Positions 8,989 to 18,315 of a stretch of 64,000 nt of DNA are shown here, piece by piece. Both the position numbers and the translations under genes were made by a program. This DNA is from Lachnospiraceae bacterium (GTDB taxonomy: Bacteria; Bacillota; Clostridia; Lachnospirales; Lachnospiraceae). Location of the stretch: contig JAFXQK010000064.1 of the NCBI GenBank assembly GCA_017527205.1, positions 1 to 64,000 of the forward strand, in the 5' to 3' direction. Position 1 is the stretch's first letter. Each line of letters opens with the position of its first letter. Below the pieces are notes generated by a model that saw nothing but the letters and a program-made list of their open reading frames with translations, was not told where the DNA came from and searched no databases.

Positions 8989-9022
8989 ATAGGCAGTGCT
9001 TTGGGGCATTGCCTATTTTTTT
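8989..9022 (+). terminator. Terminator after yajC
   Basis: ATAGGCAGTGC (8989-8999) pairs with GCATTGCCTAT (9006-9016) with one mismatch and is followed by a run of seven T. Confidence 0.85.
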
Positions 9023-9023
9023 G

Positions 9024-9052
9024 TTGAAAAAATTTTGAAAATAAGGTATGAT
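9024..9052 (+). promoter_or_regulatory. Likely promoter of leuB
   Basis: TTGAAA (9024-9029), a 17-base spacer and TATGAT (9047-9052). It directly follows the yajC terminator and leaves a leader of about 80 nt before leuB. No T-box or leader peptide was recognised in this leader. Confidence 0.65.
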
Positions 9053-9139
9053 ATATTGATAGTCGTGGACTAGCTTTTGCATAAACATACAAAATATAGT
9101 ACATAGACTGGAAACTAGTAGGATAAAGGAGATAGACGG

Positions 9140-10225
9140 ATGGATTTACGGATTACCTGTATCCCCGGCGACGGCATTGGTCCTGAAATTGTTGCCGAGG
9201 CAAAGAAGGTTTTGGACAAGGTGGCTGAAAAATATGGTCATCAAATGAAGTATACGGATATTTTAATGGGCGGCGCTTCCATTGATGCTTATGGCGTACC
9301 TCTTACGGATGAGGCGATTGCAACCGCCAAGGCTGCAGATGCCGTGCTGATGGGATCCATTGGCGGAAATACCACGACGTCTCCTTGGTATAAGCTTCCT
9401 CCGAATCTTCGCCCTGAGGCGGGACTTTTGAAGATTCGTAAGGCTTTGAATTTATTTGCAAATCTTCGCCCTGCATATTTATATGAAGAGCTTGCGGGTG
9501 CTTGCCCTTTGAAGGAAGAGATCAGCAGTCAGGGCTTTGACATGCTGATCATGAGAGAGCTGACCGGTGGTTTGTACTTCGGTGAGCGCAAAACGATCGA
9601 AGAAAATGGCGTAAAGAAGGCGATTGATACCTTGACCTATGATGAGAACGAGATTCGCCGCATTGCGATCAAGGGCTTTGACGTGGCAATGAAGCGTCGC
9701 AAGAAGGTTACGAGCGTTGATAAGGCAAATGTGCTAGATTCCTCCAGACTTTGGAGAAAGGTTGTGGAAGAGGTTGCTAAAGACTATCCTGAGGTGACCT
9801 TGGAGCATATGTTGGTTGACAACTGTGCCATGCAGCTGGTCAAGGATCCGGCGCAGTTTGACGTCATCCTCACGGAGAATATGTTTGGAGATATTCTTTC
9901 TGACGAGGCAAGCATGGTAACGGGATCCATCGGAATGCTTTCCAGTGCAAGCCTGAATGACACGAAGTTTGGCCTGTATGAGCCGAGTCATGGTTCTGCA
10001 CCTGACATTGCGGGACTGGACGTAGCTAATCCGATTGCAACGATTCTGAGTGCATCGATGATGCTTAGATATAGCTTTGACCTTGACAAGGAGGCTGACG
10101 CCATTGATGCGGCCGTTAAGAAGGTGCTGCAGGACGGCTTCCGAACTGGTGACATTATGTCTGAGGGCTGTACCAAGGTTGGATGTAAAAAAATGGGTGA
10201 CCTCATCGCAGAACGTATTATCTAA
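9140..10225 (+). CDS. leuB: 3-isopropylmalate dehydrogenase
   Basis: LeuB oxidises 3-isopropylmalate with NAD to 2-oxoisocaproate, the last dedicated step before transamination to leucine. The sequence has the GDGIGPEI opening, the substrate-site arginines around [21 protein letters not shown], and the [12 protein letters not shown] signature that binds metal and substrate. Its 361 residues match the family. The ribosome binding site is AAAGGAG. The stop codon abuts the inverted repeat of the DUF559 cassette; ilvD and ilvB follow beyond it in the same direction. leuCD are about 36 kb away. Confidence 0.97.
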   Translation: MDLRITCIPGDGIGPEIVAEAKKVLDKVAEKYGHQMKYTDILMGGASIDAYGVPLTDEAIATAKAADAVLMGSIGGNTTTSPWYKLPPNLRPEAGLLKIRKALNLFANLRPAYLYEELAGACPLKEEISSQGFDMLIMRELTGGLYFGERKTIEENGVKKAIDTLTYDENEIRRIAIKGFDVAMKRRKKVTSVDKANVLDSSRLWRKVVEEVAKDYPEVTLEHMLVDNCAMQLVKDPAQFDVILTENMFGDILSDEASMVTGSIGMLSSASLNDTKFGLYEPSHGSAPDIAGLDVANPIATILSASMMLRYSFDLDKEADAIDAAVKKVLQDGFRTGDIMSEGCTKVGCKKMGDLIAERII

Positions 10226-10277
10226 AGCCTTCCCCTTGAGGGGAAGGTGTCAGGCGCAGCCTGACGGATGAGGTGTA
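10223..10277 (+). repeat. Left 55-bp inverted repeat with two internal hairpins
   Basis: It contains two perfect hairpins in series: stem CCTTCCCC with loop TTGA (10229-10248), and GTCAGGC / GCCTGAC with loop GCA (10249-10265), then GGATGAGGTGTA. The first base is the T of the leuB TAA stop. It may also serve as an RNA 3' end structure for leuB, though no T-run follows. Confidence 0.9.
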
Positions 10278-10356
10278 AAACAAAAAGCTCAAACTTCCTT
10301 TGTTATTATTCAACCATAATTATATAATAGCTATAGATTTCAATGTGGAGGGATTT

Positions 10357-10707
10357 TTGAATAAAACATATAATGCTGGGTTAAGAGATTACTCTCAAAA
10401 GCTTAGAAAAGATATGACAAAAGAAGAAAGGCATTTATGGTACGATTTTTTGAAAAAACTTCCATTTTCCGTGAACAGACAAAAGGTAATAGGCAATTAT
10501 ATTGTTGATTTTTATATTGCAAAGGCGAAAGTTGTAATTGAGGTAGATGGTTCGCAACACTATGAAAGTAAAGGATTGGAGAAGGACAAAGAAAGAGATT
10601 CTTATTTTCGTGAAATAGGGATAAAGGTATTAAGATATACAAATTTAGACATAAATCAAAGATTTGAGGCAGTATGTCAGGATATTTGGAATAATGAAAT
10701 TATATAG
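10357..10707 (+). CDS. DUF559 (Vsr-like endonuclease fold) protein
   Basis: This 116-residue protein belongs to the DUF559 group related to very-short-patch-repair endonucleases. Recognisable blocks are LRKDMTKEERHLWYDFLKK, then RQKVIGNYIVDFY and VVIEVDGSQHY, which carry the acidic residues expected of a PD-(D/E)XK-like site, and IGIKVLRYTNLDI. The TTG at 10357 is preferred: it follows GGAGGGA by about 5 bases and gives the usual family N-terminus. An ATG at 10300 in frame has no ribosome binding site. Base composition is clearly more AT-rich than the adjoining leu/ilv genes, suggesting acquisition. Substrate and role are unknown; the flanking repeats suggest linkage to their spread. Confidence 0.85.
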   Translation: MNKTYNAGLRDYSQKLRKDMTKEERHLWYDFLKKLPFSVNRQKVIGNYIVDFYIAKAKVVIEVDGSQHYESKGLEKDKERDSYFREIGIKVLRYTNLDINQRFEAVCQDIWNNEII

Positions 10708-10725
10708 CCATAATAATGCCGGCAA

Positions 10726-10780
10726 TACACCTCATCCGTCAGGCTTCGCCTGACACCTTCCCCTCAAGGGGAAGGCTTTA
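10726..10780 (-). repeat. Right 55-bp inverted repeat
   Basis: This is the reverse complement of 10223-10277 with a single difference in the loop of the second hairpin (TTC instead of TGC in this orientation). The change leaves both stems intact. Confidence 0.9.
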
Positions 10781-10802
10781 AAACGAAAGGAGAAGAAAAA
10801 AC

Positions 10803-12473
10803 ATGAGAAGTGATTCCGTAAAGGTTGGAAATGCGCAGGCACCGCACAGAAGCCTGTTTAATGCACTTGGTTATACTGAAGAGGAGAGAAATCGCCCTTT
10901 GATTGGCGTGGTTTGTTCTTATAATGAAATTGTTCCCGGTCACATGAATCTGGATAAGATCGCAGAAGCCGTAAAGATGGGCGTTGCGATGGCAGGCGGA
11001 ACTCCCATTATGTTCCCTGCAATTGCCGTTTGTGACGGTATTGCGATGGGACACGTTGGCATGAAGTATTCCTTGGTAACCCGTGACCTGATCGCTGACA
11101 GCACCGAGTGTATGGCTCTGGCGCATGGCTTTGACGGCCTGGTTTGTATCCCGAACTGTGATAAGAACGTGCCTGGCCTTTTGATGGCTGCAGCACGACT
11201 TAACATTCCGACGATCTTTGTTTCCGGCGGCCCTATGCTGGCTGGTCATATTCATGGAAAGAAGAGAAGCCTTTCCTCGATCTTCGAGGCAGTAGGCAGC
11301 GTGGAAGCTGGCACGATGACGCAGGAAGAGCTTTGCCTGTATGAGGAGAAGGTATGTCCTACCTGTGGTTCCTGTTCTGGTATGTATACCGCGAACTCCA
11401 TGAACTGCCTGACGGAGGCCATTGGTATGGGACTTCGCGGAAATGGTACGATTCCTGCAGTTTATTCTGAGAGAATTCGTCTGGCTAAGCATGCCGGCAT
11501 GAAGATTATGGAGCTTGTAGAGAAGGATATCAAGCCTCGCGACATTATGACGAAAGATGCCTTTCTGAATGCTCTTACCGTTGACATGGCACTCGGCTGC
11601 TCCACGAACACCATGCTTCACATTCCTGCAATTGCAAGAGAAGCTGGCGTAGATCTGAACCTTGACGTGGCAAATGAGCTTTCCGCAAAGACGCCCAACC
11701 TTTGCCACCTTGCACCTGCTGGCCCTACCTACATGGAGGATCTGAACGAGGCCGGCGGCGTATACGCAGTTATGAACGAGCTGACAAAGAAGAATCTGCT
11801 CAATCTTGACTGCATGACCGTCAATGGAACGACCATTGGCGAGAACATCAAGAATTGCATCAACAAGGATCCTGAGGTCATTCGTCCCGTGGAGAATCCT
11901 TATTCTGAGACGGGCGGAATTGCCGTACTGAAGGGCAACCTTGCACCTGACAGCGGCGTTGTAAAGCGTTCCGCAGTTGTTCCTGAGATGATGGTACATG
12001 AAGGTCCCGCTAGAGTCTTTGACTGTGAAGAGGATGCAATCGCAGCCATCAAGGGCGGTAAGATCGTCCCCGGCGACGTTGTTGTCATTCGTTACGAAGG
12101 CCCGAAGGGTGGCCCTGGAATGAGAGAGATGCTGAATCCTACCTCCGCAATTGCAGGCATGGGACTTGGCTCCTCCGTTGCACTGATCACGGACGGACGC
12201 TTCTCCGGCGCATCCAGAGGTGCTTCCATTGGACACGTATCCCCTGAGGCAGCCGTAGGTGGACCGATCGCCCTGGTAGAAGAAGGCGACATCATTCGCG
12301 TCGACATTCCGGCAAACAAGCTCGACGTCCTTGTTTCTGATGAAGTTTTAGCAGAGCGTCGCGCAAAATGGCAGCCTCGTGAGCCCAAGGTAACAACCGG
12401 CTACCTTAGCCGTTACCGCGAACTCGTTACCAGCGGCAACCGCGGCGCCGTCCTCGAAGTACCCTCAAAATAA
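10803..12473 (+). CDS. ilvD: Dihydroxy-acid dehydratase
   Basis: IlvD dehydrates 2,3-dihydroxy-isovalerate and 2,3-dihydroxy-3-methylvalerate to the 2-oxo acids of valine and isoleucine synthesis. Iron-sulfur ligand cysteines are visible in PNCDKNVPG and [11 protein letters not shown], and the C-terminal GRFSGASRG signature is present. The length, 556 residues, is standard. The ATG at 10803 has an AAAGGAG site just downstream of the cassette's right repeat. The gene is strongly codon-biased, as expected of high expression. Confidence 0.97.
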   Translation: MRSDSVKVGNAQAPHRSLFNALGYTEEERNRPLIGVVCSYNEIVPGHMNLDKIAEAVKMGVAMAGGTPIMFPAIAVCDGIAMGHVGMKYSLVTRDLIADSTECMALAHGFDGLVCIPNCDKNVPGLLMAAARLNIPTIFVSGGPMLAGHIHGKKRSLSSIFEAVGSVEAGTMTQEELCLYEEKVCPTCGSCSGMYTANSMNCLTEAIGMGLRGNGTIPAVYSERIRLAKHAGMKIMELVEKDIKPRDIMTKDAFLNALTVDMALGCSTNTMLHIPAIAREAGVDLNLDVANELSAKTPNLCHLAPAGPTYMEDLNEAGGVYAVMNELTKKNLLNLDCMTVNGTTIGENIKNCINKDPEVIRPVENPYSETGGIAVLKGNLAPDSGVVKRSAVVPEMMVHEGPARVFDCEEDAIAAIKGGKIVPGDVVVIRYEGPKGGPGMREMLNPTSAIAGMGLGSSVALITDGRFSGASRGASIGHVSPEAAVGGPIALVEEGDIIRVDIPANKLDVLVSDEVLAERRAKWQPREPKVTTGYLSRYRELVTSGNRGAVLEVPSK

Positions 12474-12544
12474 TTATTTCGATGATTTTAATGGTAACTC
12501 ATTAAAATTTATTCAATCATATTCTTGATTGTGTAATAAAGTTT

Positions 12545-12741
12545 TGAAGTACCTCGAGGGGAAGCAGCATGATTCCGCATCAGGCCCATGTGCCAAGCGT
12601 TGGTACTTAGTTGACGCATACCGAAGAGAATCCACGAAGTGGAAATCTTCGGTAATCCTGCGGTAACTTAGTACCACTACGCTGCACCTGGAGCGCGAGC
12701 GTGCCTGAGGTGGAATCTTGCTGCCATCCCCGAGACTTTCA
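12545..12741. repeat. 197-nt imperfect palindromic element between ilvD and ilvB
   Basis: The whole interval folds back on itself. An outer stem joins TGAAGTACCTCGAGGGG-AAGCAGC (from 12545) with GCTGCCATCCCCGAGACTTTCA (to 12741). A central stem joins 12596-12627 with 12646-12683 (AGCGT-TGGTACTTAG paired with CTTAGTACCA-CTACGCT). The tip is TCCAC-GAA-GTGGA at 12632-12644. There is no T-run at its end, and it stops 15 bases before the ilvB ribosome binding site. It could be a MITE-like insertion, an RNA-processing structure or a regulatory leader. No reading frame inside it looks real. Confidence 0.75.
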
Positions 12742-12770
12742 GTATACAATTGTTTAAGGAGGCACAAGAA

Positions 12771-14456
12771 ATGCAGCTGAATGGTTCAGAAATTGTTGTG
12801 GCATGTTTGAAGGAACAGGGCGTGGATACCGTCTTTGGTTATCCCGGCGGAACCATCCTCAATGTGTATGACGCTTTATATAAGCATAGCGATGAAATTC
12901 GTCACGTCCTGACGAGTCACGAGCAGGGCGCGGTCCATGCGGCAGACGGATATGCGCGCGCAACCGGAAAGGTTGGCGTTTGCCTTGCAACAAGCGGTCC
13001 TGGCGCTACAAACCTTGTAACCGGTATTGCAACGGCCTACATGGATTCCGTTCCCCTGGTTGCAATCACGGCGAACGTTGCACTGCCCATGCTTGGCAAA
13101 GATACCTTTCAGGAGGTCGACATTGCCGGCGTGACCATGCCAATCACTAAGCACAATTATATCGTTAAAAAGGTTGAAGATCTTGCCCTAACCATCAGAA
13201 AGGCTTTCTACATTGCAAAGTCCGGTCGTCCCGGCCCTGTTCTTGTGGATATCACCAAGGACGTGACAGCTGCAACCTGCGAATATGAGCCTGAAATTCC
13301 GAGAGCCTATGTTCCTAAGACCTGCTATGAAGAGGCTGAAATGGATAAGGCGCTGGAATATATCAAGAATGCGAAGAAGCCCTTTATTTATGTCGGAGGC
13401 GGCACGGTTATTTCCGGTGCTTCCAAGGAGGTTGCTGACCTTGCAGATTTGATCGACGCACCTGTATGTGATACCTTGATGGGCAAGGGTGCCTTTGATG
13501 GCTACAGTGATCGTTATACGGGCATGATCGGTATGCACGGAACCAAGGCTTCCAACCTTGGCGTCAGTGAGTGTGATCTGTTGATTGCCTTGGGCGCGAG
13601 ATTCTCTGATCGCGTGACGGGAAACCCGAAGCGTTTTGCAGAGAATGCAAAAATCATTCATATCGACATCGATACGGCTGAAATCAATAAAAACATCCGC
13701 GTGAATGCATCTCTGATCGGTGATTTGAAGCTTGTTTTACAGGATCTGAATGCAAAGCTTGAGAAACAGGATCATTCCGAGTGGATGGCTCACGTTAAGG
13801 AGCTGAAGAAAAAGTTCCCGATGAAGTACGAAAAGGATGCACTTTCCTGTCCTTACGTAATCGAAGAGCTTGACCGAATTACGAAGGGTGAGGCGATCGT
13901 CACGACGGACGTGGGACAGCATCAGATGTGGGCCGCTCAGTATTATAAGTATACGCAGCCTCGTACCTTCCTTTCCTCCGGCGGTCTTGGAACCATGGGA
14001 TATGGTCTTGGCGCATGTATCGGCGCACAGGTGGGACAGCCTGACAAGATCTGCGTAAACATTGCAGGAGACGGATGTTTTCGCATGAACATGAATGAGC
14101 TTGCAACGGCTAGCCGATACAATATTCCGATCATTGAGATTGTAATTAACAATCACGTTTTGGGCATGGTTCGTCAGTGGCAGACGCTGTTCTATGGAAA
14201 GCGTTATTCCCAGACGGTTTTGAATGACAAGGTAGACTTCTGCAAGGTGGCTGAGGGACTTGGCTGCGAGGCCATCCGCGTATCGACTAAGGAGGAGGTT
14301 GCCCCTGCCATTGAGAAGGCAATCGCGCTGAAGGCTCCCGTTTTGATCGAGGTTTTGATCCCTGAGGATGACAAAGTGTTCCCGATGGTACCCGCTGGCG
14401 CACCCATCAGTGAAGTGTTTGACGGAGACGATCTGAAGAAGAAGTCACAGAACTAA
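12771..14456 (+). CDS. ilvB: Acetolactate synthase large (catalytic) subunit, copy 1
   Basis: This thiamine-diphosphate enzyme condenses pyruvate with pyruvate or 2-oxobutyrate for valine, leucine and isoleucine synthesis. It shows the catalytic Glu region (SHEQGAVHAADGYAR), the FQEVDIAG segment and the ThDP/Mg motif GDGCFRMNMNELATA. W470 in MVRQWQ is the Trp linked in E. coli enzymes to preference for 2-oxobutyrate. The start at 12771 follows AAGGAGG. It is 561 residues. No small-subunit gene is adjacent; the two ilvN genes lie about 30 kb away beside a second ilvB paralogue. Confidence 0.95.
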   Translation: MQLNGSEIVVACLKEQGVDTVFGYPGGTILNVYDALYKHSDEIRHVLTSHEQGAVHAADGYARATGKVGVCLATSGPGATNLVTGIATAYMDSVPLVAITANVALPMLGKDTFQEVDIAGVTMPITKHNYIVKKVEDLALTIRKAFYIAKSGRPGPVLVDITKDVTAATCEYEPEIPRAYVPKTCYEEAEMDKALEYIKNAKKPFIYVGGGTVISGASKEVADLADLIDAPVCDTLMGKGAFDGYSDRYTGMIGMHGTKASNLGVSECDLLIALGARFSDRVTGNPKRFAENAKIIHIDIDTAEINKNIRVNASLIGDLKLVLQDLNAKLEKQDHSEWMAHVKELKKKFPMKYEKDALSCPYVIEELDRITKGEAIVTTDVGQHQMWAAQYYKYTQPRTFLSSGGLGTMGYGLGACIGAQVGQPDKICVNIAGDGCFRMNMNELATASRYNIPIIEIVINNHVLGMVRQWQTLFYGKRYSQTVLNDKVDFCKVAEGLGCEAIRVSTKEEVAPAIEKAIALKAPVLIEVLIPEDDKVFPMVPAGAPISEVFDGDDLKKKSQN

Positions 14457-14467
14457 CAAGGAGTTCC

Positions 14468-15889
14468 ATGAAGAAAAAGTGGGTTTTTGTATTAACAGGT
14501 TGTATCGTATCCATTGGTCTGCTTACCGGTATGGGATATGTCGGCGCGACAGACTATTTCAAGGATAAATATGCGCCAAATACCTGGGTAAATGGCGTGT
14601 ATTGCACGGGAAGAACGCCGGAAGAAATCAATCAGGAATTGCTGCAGGGCTTAGTAGCTCCATCCGTGACCGTAACGGACGTGGATGGCAAGCAATATTC
14701 CTTTGATTTGGCGGATGCCGGATTATCCTATGATTATTCTGCGAGCTTGAATGCCTATCAAAAGCATCAGTTGAATAATGGATGGACCAGCATGCTTTGG
14801 CAACGGAATCAAATTGCCACGGGCGAAGCTGCGTTCAATTATGATGAATCGAGGCTGTATGAGTGGTGGCAAGAGCTTCCTTTTGTCAAGGCGGAAGAGA
14901 AAAAGCCCGTTTTAGAAATGAAGCTCGAGGATCAGGGATATGTTCTTTACAGCACGCTGGAAAATCATTTGAACGTAGAGCAGGCGTTAACCGAACTGGT
15001 CAGTGCAATCAATGAAAGGCAGACAGAGTTTTCCCTTGTGGATTCTAATTGCTATTTTGATTACGACATGAATTCGGAACAGGAAAAGACCTATCAAACC
15101 TGGTTAGAACTAAAGGATCTGGAGGAATGCGGTTTGACCTATGACATGGGTGCGGAGAAAATTGTTTTTGACGAAGCACTGATGAGTAAACTGATTGCGA
15201 AGGATTCGAAGGGAAATCCATTAAAAAACGAAAAGGATTCCTATTATTATGATCTCGAGGCGGCTGATGCCTTTATGGAAGACCTTTGCGAAAAATATCA
15301 TACCTATGGCGTGGAGAGACCGTTTCAGACAAGTCGTGAAAGCGGCGACGTCGTGATGGTAAAGCCTGGTAACTTTGGAACGGAGATTGACGTTTCTGCC
15401 GAGAAGGAGTTTTTGCGAGAGATATTGAGCAGTCCAAGGCTTCGAAAGAAAAAGACAAATCACGTTCCAACCTATCTGCATGAGACATTGGTGCATGGAT
15501 TGGATGATACTGGCGGTACTTACATAGAGGTTGATAAGCTGGAGCAGAAGATTTATTATTATCAGGACGGAAAGCTGATGGTGACCTCCGGAATCGTAAC
15601 GGGAAATCTTAGAACAAGACATGATACCTACGAGGGTGCCTTTTACATTCAGGCAAAATATAAGAACAGAGTTTTGCGCGGCCCCGGATATGCCTCTTTT
15701 GTAAGACGATGGATGCCGATTTATAAGGCAATTGGCCTTCATGACGCAAACTGGCGTAAGGAATCGGAATTTGGCGGCGAAACCTATAAAAGAAACGGCT
15801 CCCATGGCTGTGTCAATATGCCGGATGAGACCACGGACATCATTTTTGATCATGCTGAAATTGGAACGCCTGTTTTCATTTTTCAATAG
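14468..15889 (+). CDS. L,D-transpeptidase (YkuD) with N-terminal anchor and peptidoglycan-binding domain
   Basis: This 473-residue protein has an N-terminal signal/anchor helix (KKWVFVLTGCIVSIGLLTGMGYV), placing the rest outside the cell. A long middle region resembles the PG_binding_4 domain found in Gram-positive L,D-transpeptidases. The C-terminal YkuD domain ends with the catalytic motif NGSHGCVNMP; H446 and C448 belong to it. Such enzymes make 3-3 peptidoglycan crosslinks. It begins 11 bases after ilvB with an AAGGAG site and so may be cotranscribed, though its function is unrelated. Confidence 0.92.
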   Translation: MKKKWVFVLTGCIVSIGLLTGMGYVGATDYFKDKYAPNTWVNGVYCTGRTPEEINQELLQGLVAPSVTVTDVDGKQYSFDLADAGLSYDYSASLNAYQKHQLNNGWTSMLWQRNQIATGEAAFNYDESRLYEWWQELPFVKAEEKKPVLEMKLEDQGYVLYSTLENHLNVEQALTELVSAINERQTEFSLVDSNCYFDYDMNSEQEKTYQTWLELKDLEECGLTYDMGAEKIVFDEALMSKLIAKDSKGNPLKNEKDSYYYDLEAADAFMEDLCEKYHTYGVERPFQTSRESGDVVMVKPGNFGTEIDVSAEKEFLREILSSPRLRKKKTNHVPTYLHETLVHGLDDTGGTYIEVDKLEQKIYYYQDGKLMVTSGIVTGNLRTRHDTYEGAFYIQAKYKNRVLRGPGYASFVRRWMPIYKAIGLHDANWRKESEFGGETYKRNGSHGCVNMPDETTDIIFDHAEIGTPVFIFQ

Positions 15890-15920
15890 TAATTTTTTAA
15901 CGATTTAATGATTTAAAGTA

Positions 15921-15949
15921 TTGACTTTATGACAAAGAAAGAATATTCT
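15921..15949 (+). promoter_or_regulatory. Likely promoter of serC-serA
   Basis: TTGACT (15921-15926), 17-base spacer, TATTCT (15944-15949). It leaves a leader of about 65 nt before serC. Confidence 0.55.
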
Positions 15950-16019
15950 ATTAACTGATACGTATTCTTAAAAAAGAAATGATGATAAAATTTTACGTAG
16001 AAGTAGGAGGAAGAAAGTT

Positions 16020-17102
16020 ATGGCAAGAGTGTACAATTTCTCGGCAGGTCCTGCGGTTCTGCCTGAGGAGGTATTGAAGGAAGCTGCTGACGAGATGCTT
16101 GATTACAAGGGAACCGGCATGTCCGTTATGGAGATGAGCCATCGTTCCAAAGCTTATCAGGCAATCATTGATGAGGCAGAGGCTGACCTTCGCGAGTTGA
16201 TGAACATCCCTGAGAATTATAAGGTGCTGTTCCTTCAGGGCGGTGCAAGCCAGCAGTTCGCAATGATCCCCATGAACCTGATGAAGAATAAGGTTGCTGA
16301 CTATATCGTAACTGGTCAGTGGGCTAAGAAGGCTTATCAGGAGGCTCAGCTTTATGGTAAGGCAAACAAGATCGCGTCCTCTGAGGACAAGACCTTCTCT
16401 TACATTCCTGATTGTTCCGACCTTCCTATCAGCGAGGACGCAGACTATGTATACATCTGCGAGAACAACACCATTTATGGAACAAAGTTTAAGACTCTGC
16501 CTAACACGAAGGGCAAGACCCTTGTTGCAGACGTATCCAGCTGTTTCCTTTCCGAGCCTGTTGACGTAACCAAGTATGGTGTCATCTACGGCGGCGTTCA
16601 GAAGAACATTGGACCTGCAGGCGTAGTTATCGTAATCATCCGTGAGGATCTGATTACCGAGGATACCCTTCCCGGAACTCCTACCATGTTAAAGTATAAG
16701 ATTCATGCAGACAATGGCAGCATGTACAACACTCCACCTGCTTACGGCATCTACATCTGCGGCAAGGTATTCAAGTGGATCAAGAAGATGGGTGGCCTGA
16801 CCGCCATGAAGGAGCGCAACGAGGCTAAGGCAAAGGTTCTGTATGATTTCCTGGATAGCAGCAAGCTTTTCAAGGGCACGGTTCGCAAGGAAGACAGATC
16901 CCTGATGAATGTTCCTTTTGTTACCGGTAACGAGGAGCTTGACGCGAAGTTCGTTAAGGAAGCTACCGCTGCAGGCTTTGTAAACCTCAAGGGTCACAGA
17001 ACCGTTGGTGGCATGAGAGCATCCATCTACAATGCAATGCCTATCGAGGGCGTACAGAAGCTCGTAGAGTTTATGAAGAAGTTTGAAGAGGAGAATGCAT
17101 AA
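16020..17102 (+). CDS. serC: Phosphoserine aminotransferase
   Basis: SerC is a PLP enzyme that transaminates 3-phosphohydroxypyruvate to phosphoserine, the second step of serine synthesis. The N-terminal FSAGPAVLP and the PLP-lysine region YGGVQKNIGPAG are diagnostic, and the C-terminal GGMRASIYNA motif binds substrate. It is 360 residues, standard length. The ribosome binding site is AGGAGGAAG. It overlaps serA by one base, indicating translational coupling. Codon usage is strongly biased toward likely optimal codons. Confidence 0.97.
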   Translation: MARVYNFSAGPAVLPEEVLKEAADEMLDYKGTGMSVMEMSHRSKAYQAIIDEAEADLRELMNIPENYKVLFLQGGASQQFAMIPMNLMKNKVADYIVTGQWAKKAYQEAQLYGKANKIASSEDKTFSYIPDCSDLPISEDADYVYICENNTIYGTKFKTLPNTKGKTLVADVSSCFLSEPVDVTKYGVIYGGVQKNIGPAGVVIVIIREDLITEDTLPGTPTMLKYKIHADNGSMYNTPPAYGIYICGKVFKWIKKMGGLTAMKERNEAKAKVLYDFLDSSKLFKGTVRKEDRSLMNVPFVTGNEELDAKFVKEATAAGFVNLKGHRTVGGMRASIYNAMPIEGVQKLVEFMKKFEEENA

Positions 17103-18262
17103 TGAAAATCCATTGCTTAAATCCCATTGCCCAGGTAGGGCTTAAGAATTTTTCTTCTGCGTATGAGATGACGCAGAACGTTAATGAAGCAGAGGGCATC
17201 CTTGTAAGAAGTGCCTCCATGCATGAGATGGAGCTTCCTGACAGCCTTCTTGCCGTTGCAAGAGCTGGTGCTGGCACCAACAACATTCCTCTGGATAAGT
17301 GTGCAGAGAAGGGTATCGTTGTTTTCAACACCCCCGGTGCAAACGCTAACGGCGTAAAAGAGCTTGTAATTGCAGGCATGCTGCTTGCGGCAAGAGACGT
17401 TATTGGCGGCATTGATTGGGTTAAGGCAAATAAGGATGACGCTAACATCGCAAAAACCGCGGAGAAGGAGAAGAAGAACTTTGCCGGAACTGAGCTGATG
17501 GGCAAGAAGCTTGGCGTAATCGGCCTTGGCGCCATCGGAGCAAAGGTTGCAAATACTGCAATCAGTCTTGGCATGGAAGTATACGGCTATGATCCTTACC
17601 TTTCCGTAAATGCAGCTTGGCAGCTTTCCAGATCCGTAAAGCACGTGATCAACGTAGATGACATCTATGCGGATTGCGATTACATCACCATTCACGTTCC
17701 CCTGCTTGACTCCACCAAGGGAAGCATCAACCGTGAAGCCATTGCAAAGATGAAGAATGGCGTTGTTATCCTGAACTTTGCAAGAGACCTGCTTTGCAAT
17801 GAGGCAGACGTGCTCGAAGGCATCAAGAATGGCAAGATCGCTCGTTACGTATCTGATTTCCCGAATGCTACGACCGCTGGTCAGCCTGGCTGCATCGTGA
17901 TCCCTCACCTTGGCGCAAGCACCGAGGAGAGCGAAGACAACTGTGCAATTATGGCAGTACAGGAGATCACCGATTACCTTGAGAATGGTAATATTCGCAA
18001 CAGCGTAAACTATCCTGCATGTGACATGGGTGTTTGTTCCGCTGCCGGCCGTATCGCCATCTTCCACAAGAACATCGCGAACATGATCACAAAGTTCACT
18101 GGCGCATTTGGTGAGAAGAACATCAACATCACAAACATGACCAACAAGTCTCGCGGAGATTATGCTTATACCATGTGCGACGTAGAAGCACCCGTACCTG
18201 CAGACATCGTTAAGAGCCTTGAGGCGATTGATGGGGTATTCCGCGTACGTATCGTAAAATAA
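17102..18262 (+). CDS. serA: D-3-phosphoglycerate dehydrogenase
   Basis: SerA oxidises 3-phosphoglycerate to 3-phosphohydroxypyruvate with NAD, the entry step of serine synthesis. Features are the Rossmann motif GVIGLGAIGAKVA, the catalytic region NFARDLL and the HLGAST block with the catalytic His. A C-terminal ACT-like regulatory domain (about 320-386, INITNMTNKSRGDYAYTMCDV) suggests serine feedback. At 386 residues it is the short form, lacking the extra domain of long SerA proteins. It is translationally coupled to serC. Confidence 0.96.
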   Translation: MKIHCLNPIAQVGLKNFSSAYEMTQNVNEAEGILVRSASMHEMELPDSLLAVARAGAGTNNIPLDKCAEKGIVVFNTPGANANGVKELVIAGMLLAARDVIGGIDWVKANKDDANIAKTAEKEKKNFAGTELMGKKLGVIGLGAIGAKVANTAISLGMEVYGYDPYLSVNAAWQLSRSVKHVINVDDIYADCDYITIHVPLLDSTKGSINREAIAKMKNGVVILNFARDLLCNEADVLEGIKNGKIARYVSDFPNATTAGQPGCIVIPHLGASTEESEDNCAIMAVQEITDYLENGNIRNSVNYPACDMGVCSAAGRIAIFHKNIANMITKFTGAFGEKNINITNMTNKSRGDYAYTMCDVEAPVPADIVKSLEAIDGVFRVRIVK

Positions 18263-18277
18263 ATCCTATGTTTTCAA

Positions 18278-18304
18278 AAGCCCTCCCTAAAACGGGGAGG
18301 GCTT
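18278..18304. terminator. Terminator-like hairpin between serA and the convergent small gene
   Basis: AAGCCCTCCC (18278-18287) pairs perfectly with GGGAGGGCTT (18295-18304). T-runs are short on both strands (TTTTG on the minus side), so it may serve both converging genes at moderate efficiency. Confidence 0.65.
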
Positions 18305-18315
18305 AAAAAATGTGT

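Larger units (their letters stand above)
10223..10780. mobile_element. Putative DUF559 nuclease cassette bounded by 55-bp inverted repeats
   Basis: A 558-bp unit consists of a 55-bp left repeat (10223-10277), a small AT-rich nuclease-like gene, and the same 55 bp inverted on the right (10726-10780), differing at one base. Its ends coincide with the leuB stop codon on one side and lie just upstream of the ilvD ribosome binding site on the other, so it looks inserted into a leuB-ilvD spacer. No target duplication is evident. Calling it mobile is inference from architecture; palindromes of this sequence type are, from memory, frequent in gut Firmicutes. Confidence 0.6.

Noticed and set aside
10764..12236. 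490-codon open frame antisense to ilvD
   Set aside because: It mirrors a strongly codon-biased gene; its product is rich in Cys, His and Ser, has no family signature and no ribosome binding site. ilvD explains the region.
12513..12767. 84-codon minus-strand frame across the ilvD-ilvB palindrome
   Set aside because: It runs through both arms of the palindrome, has low-complexity Arg/Ser content and no credible start site.
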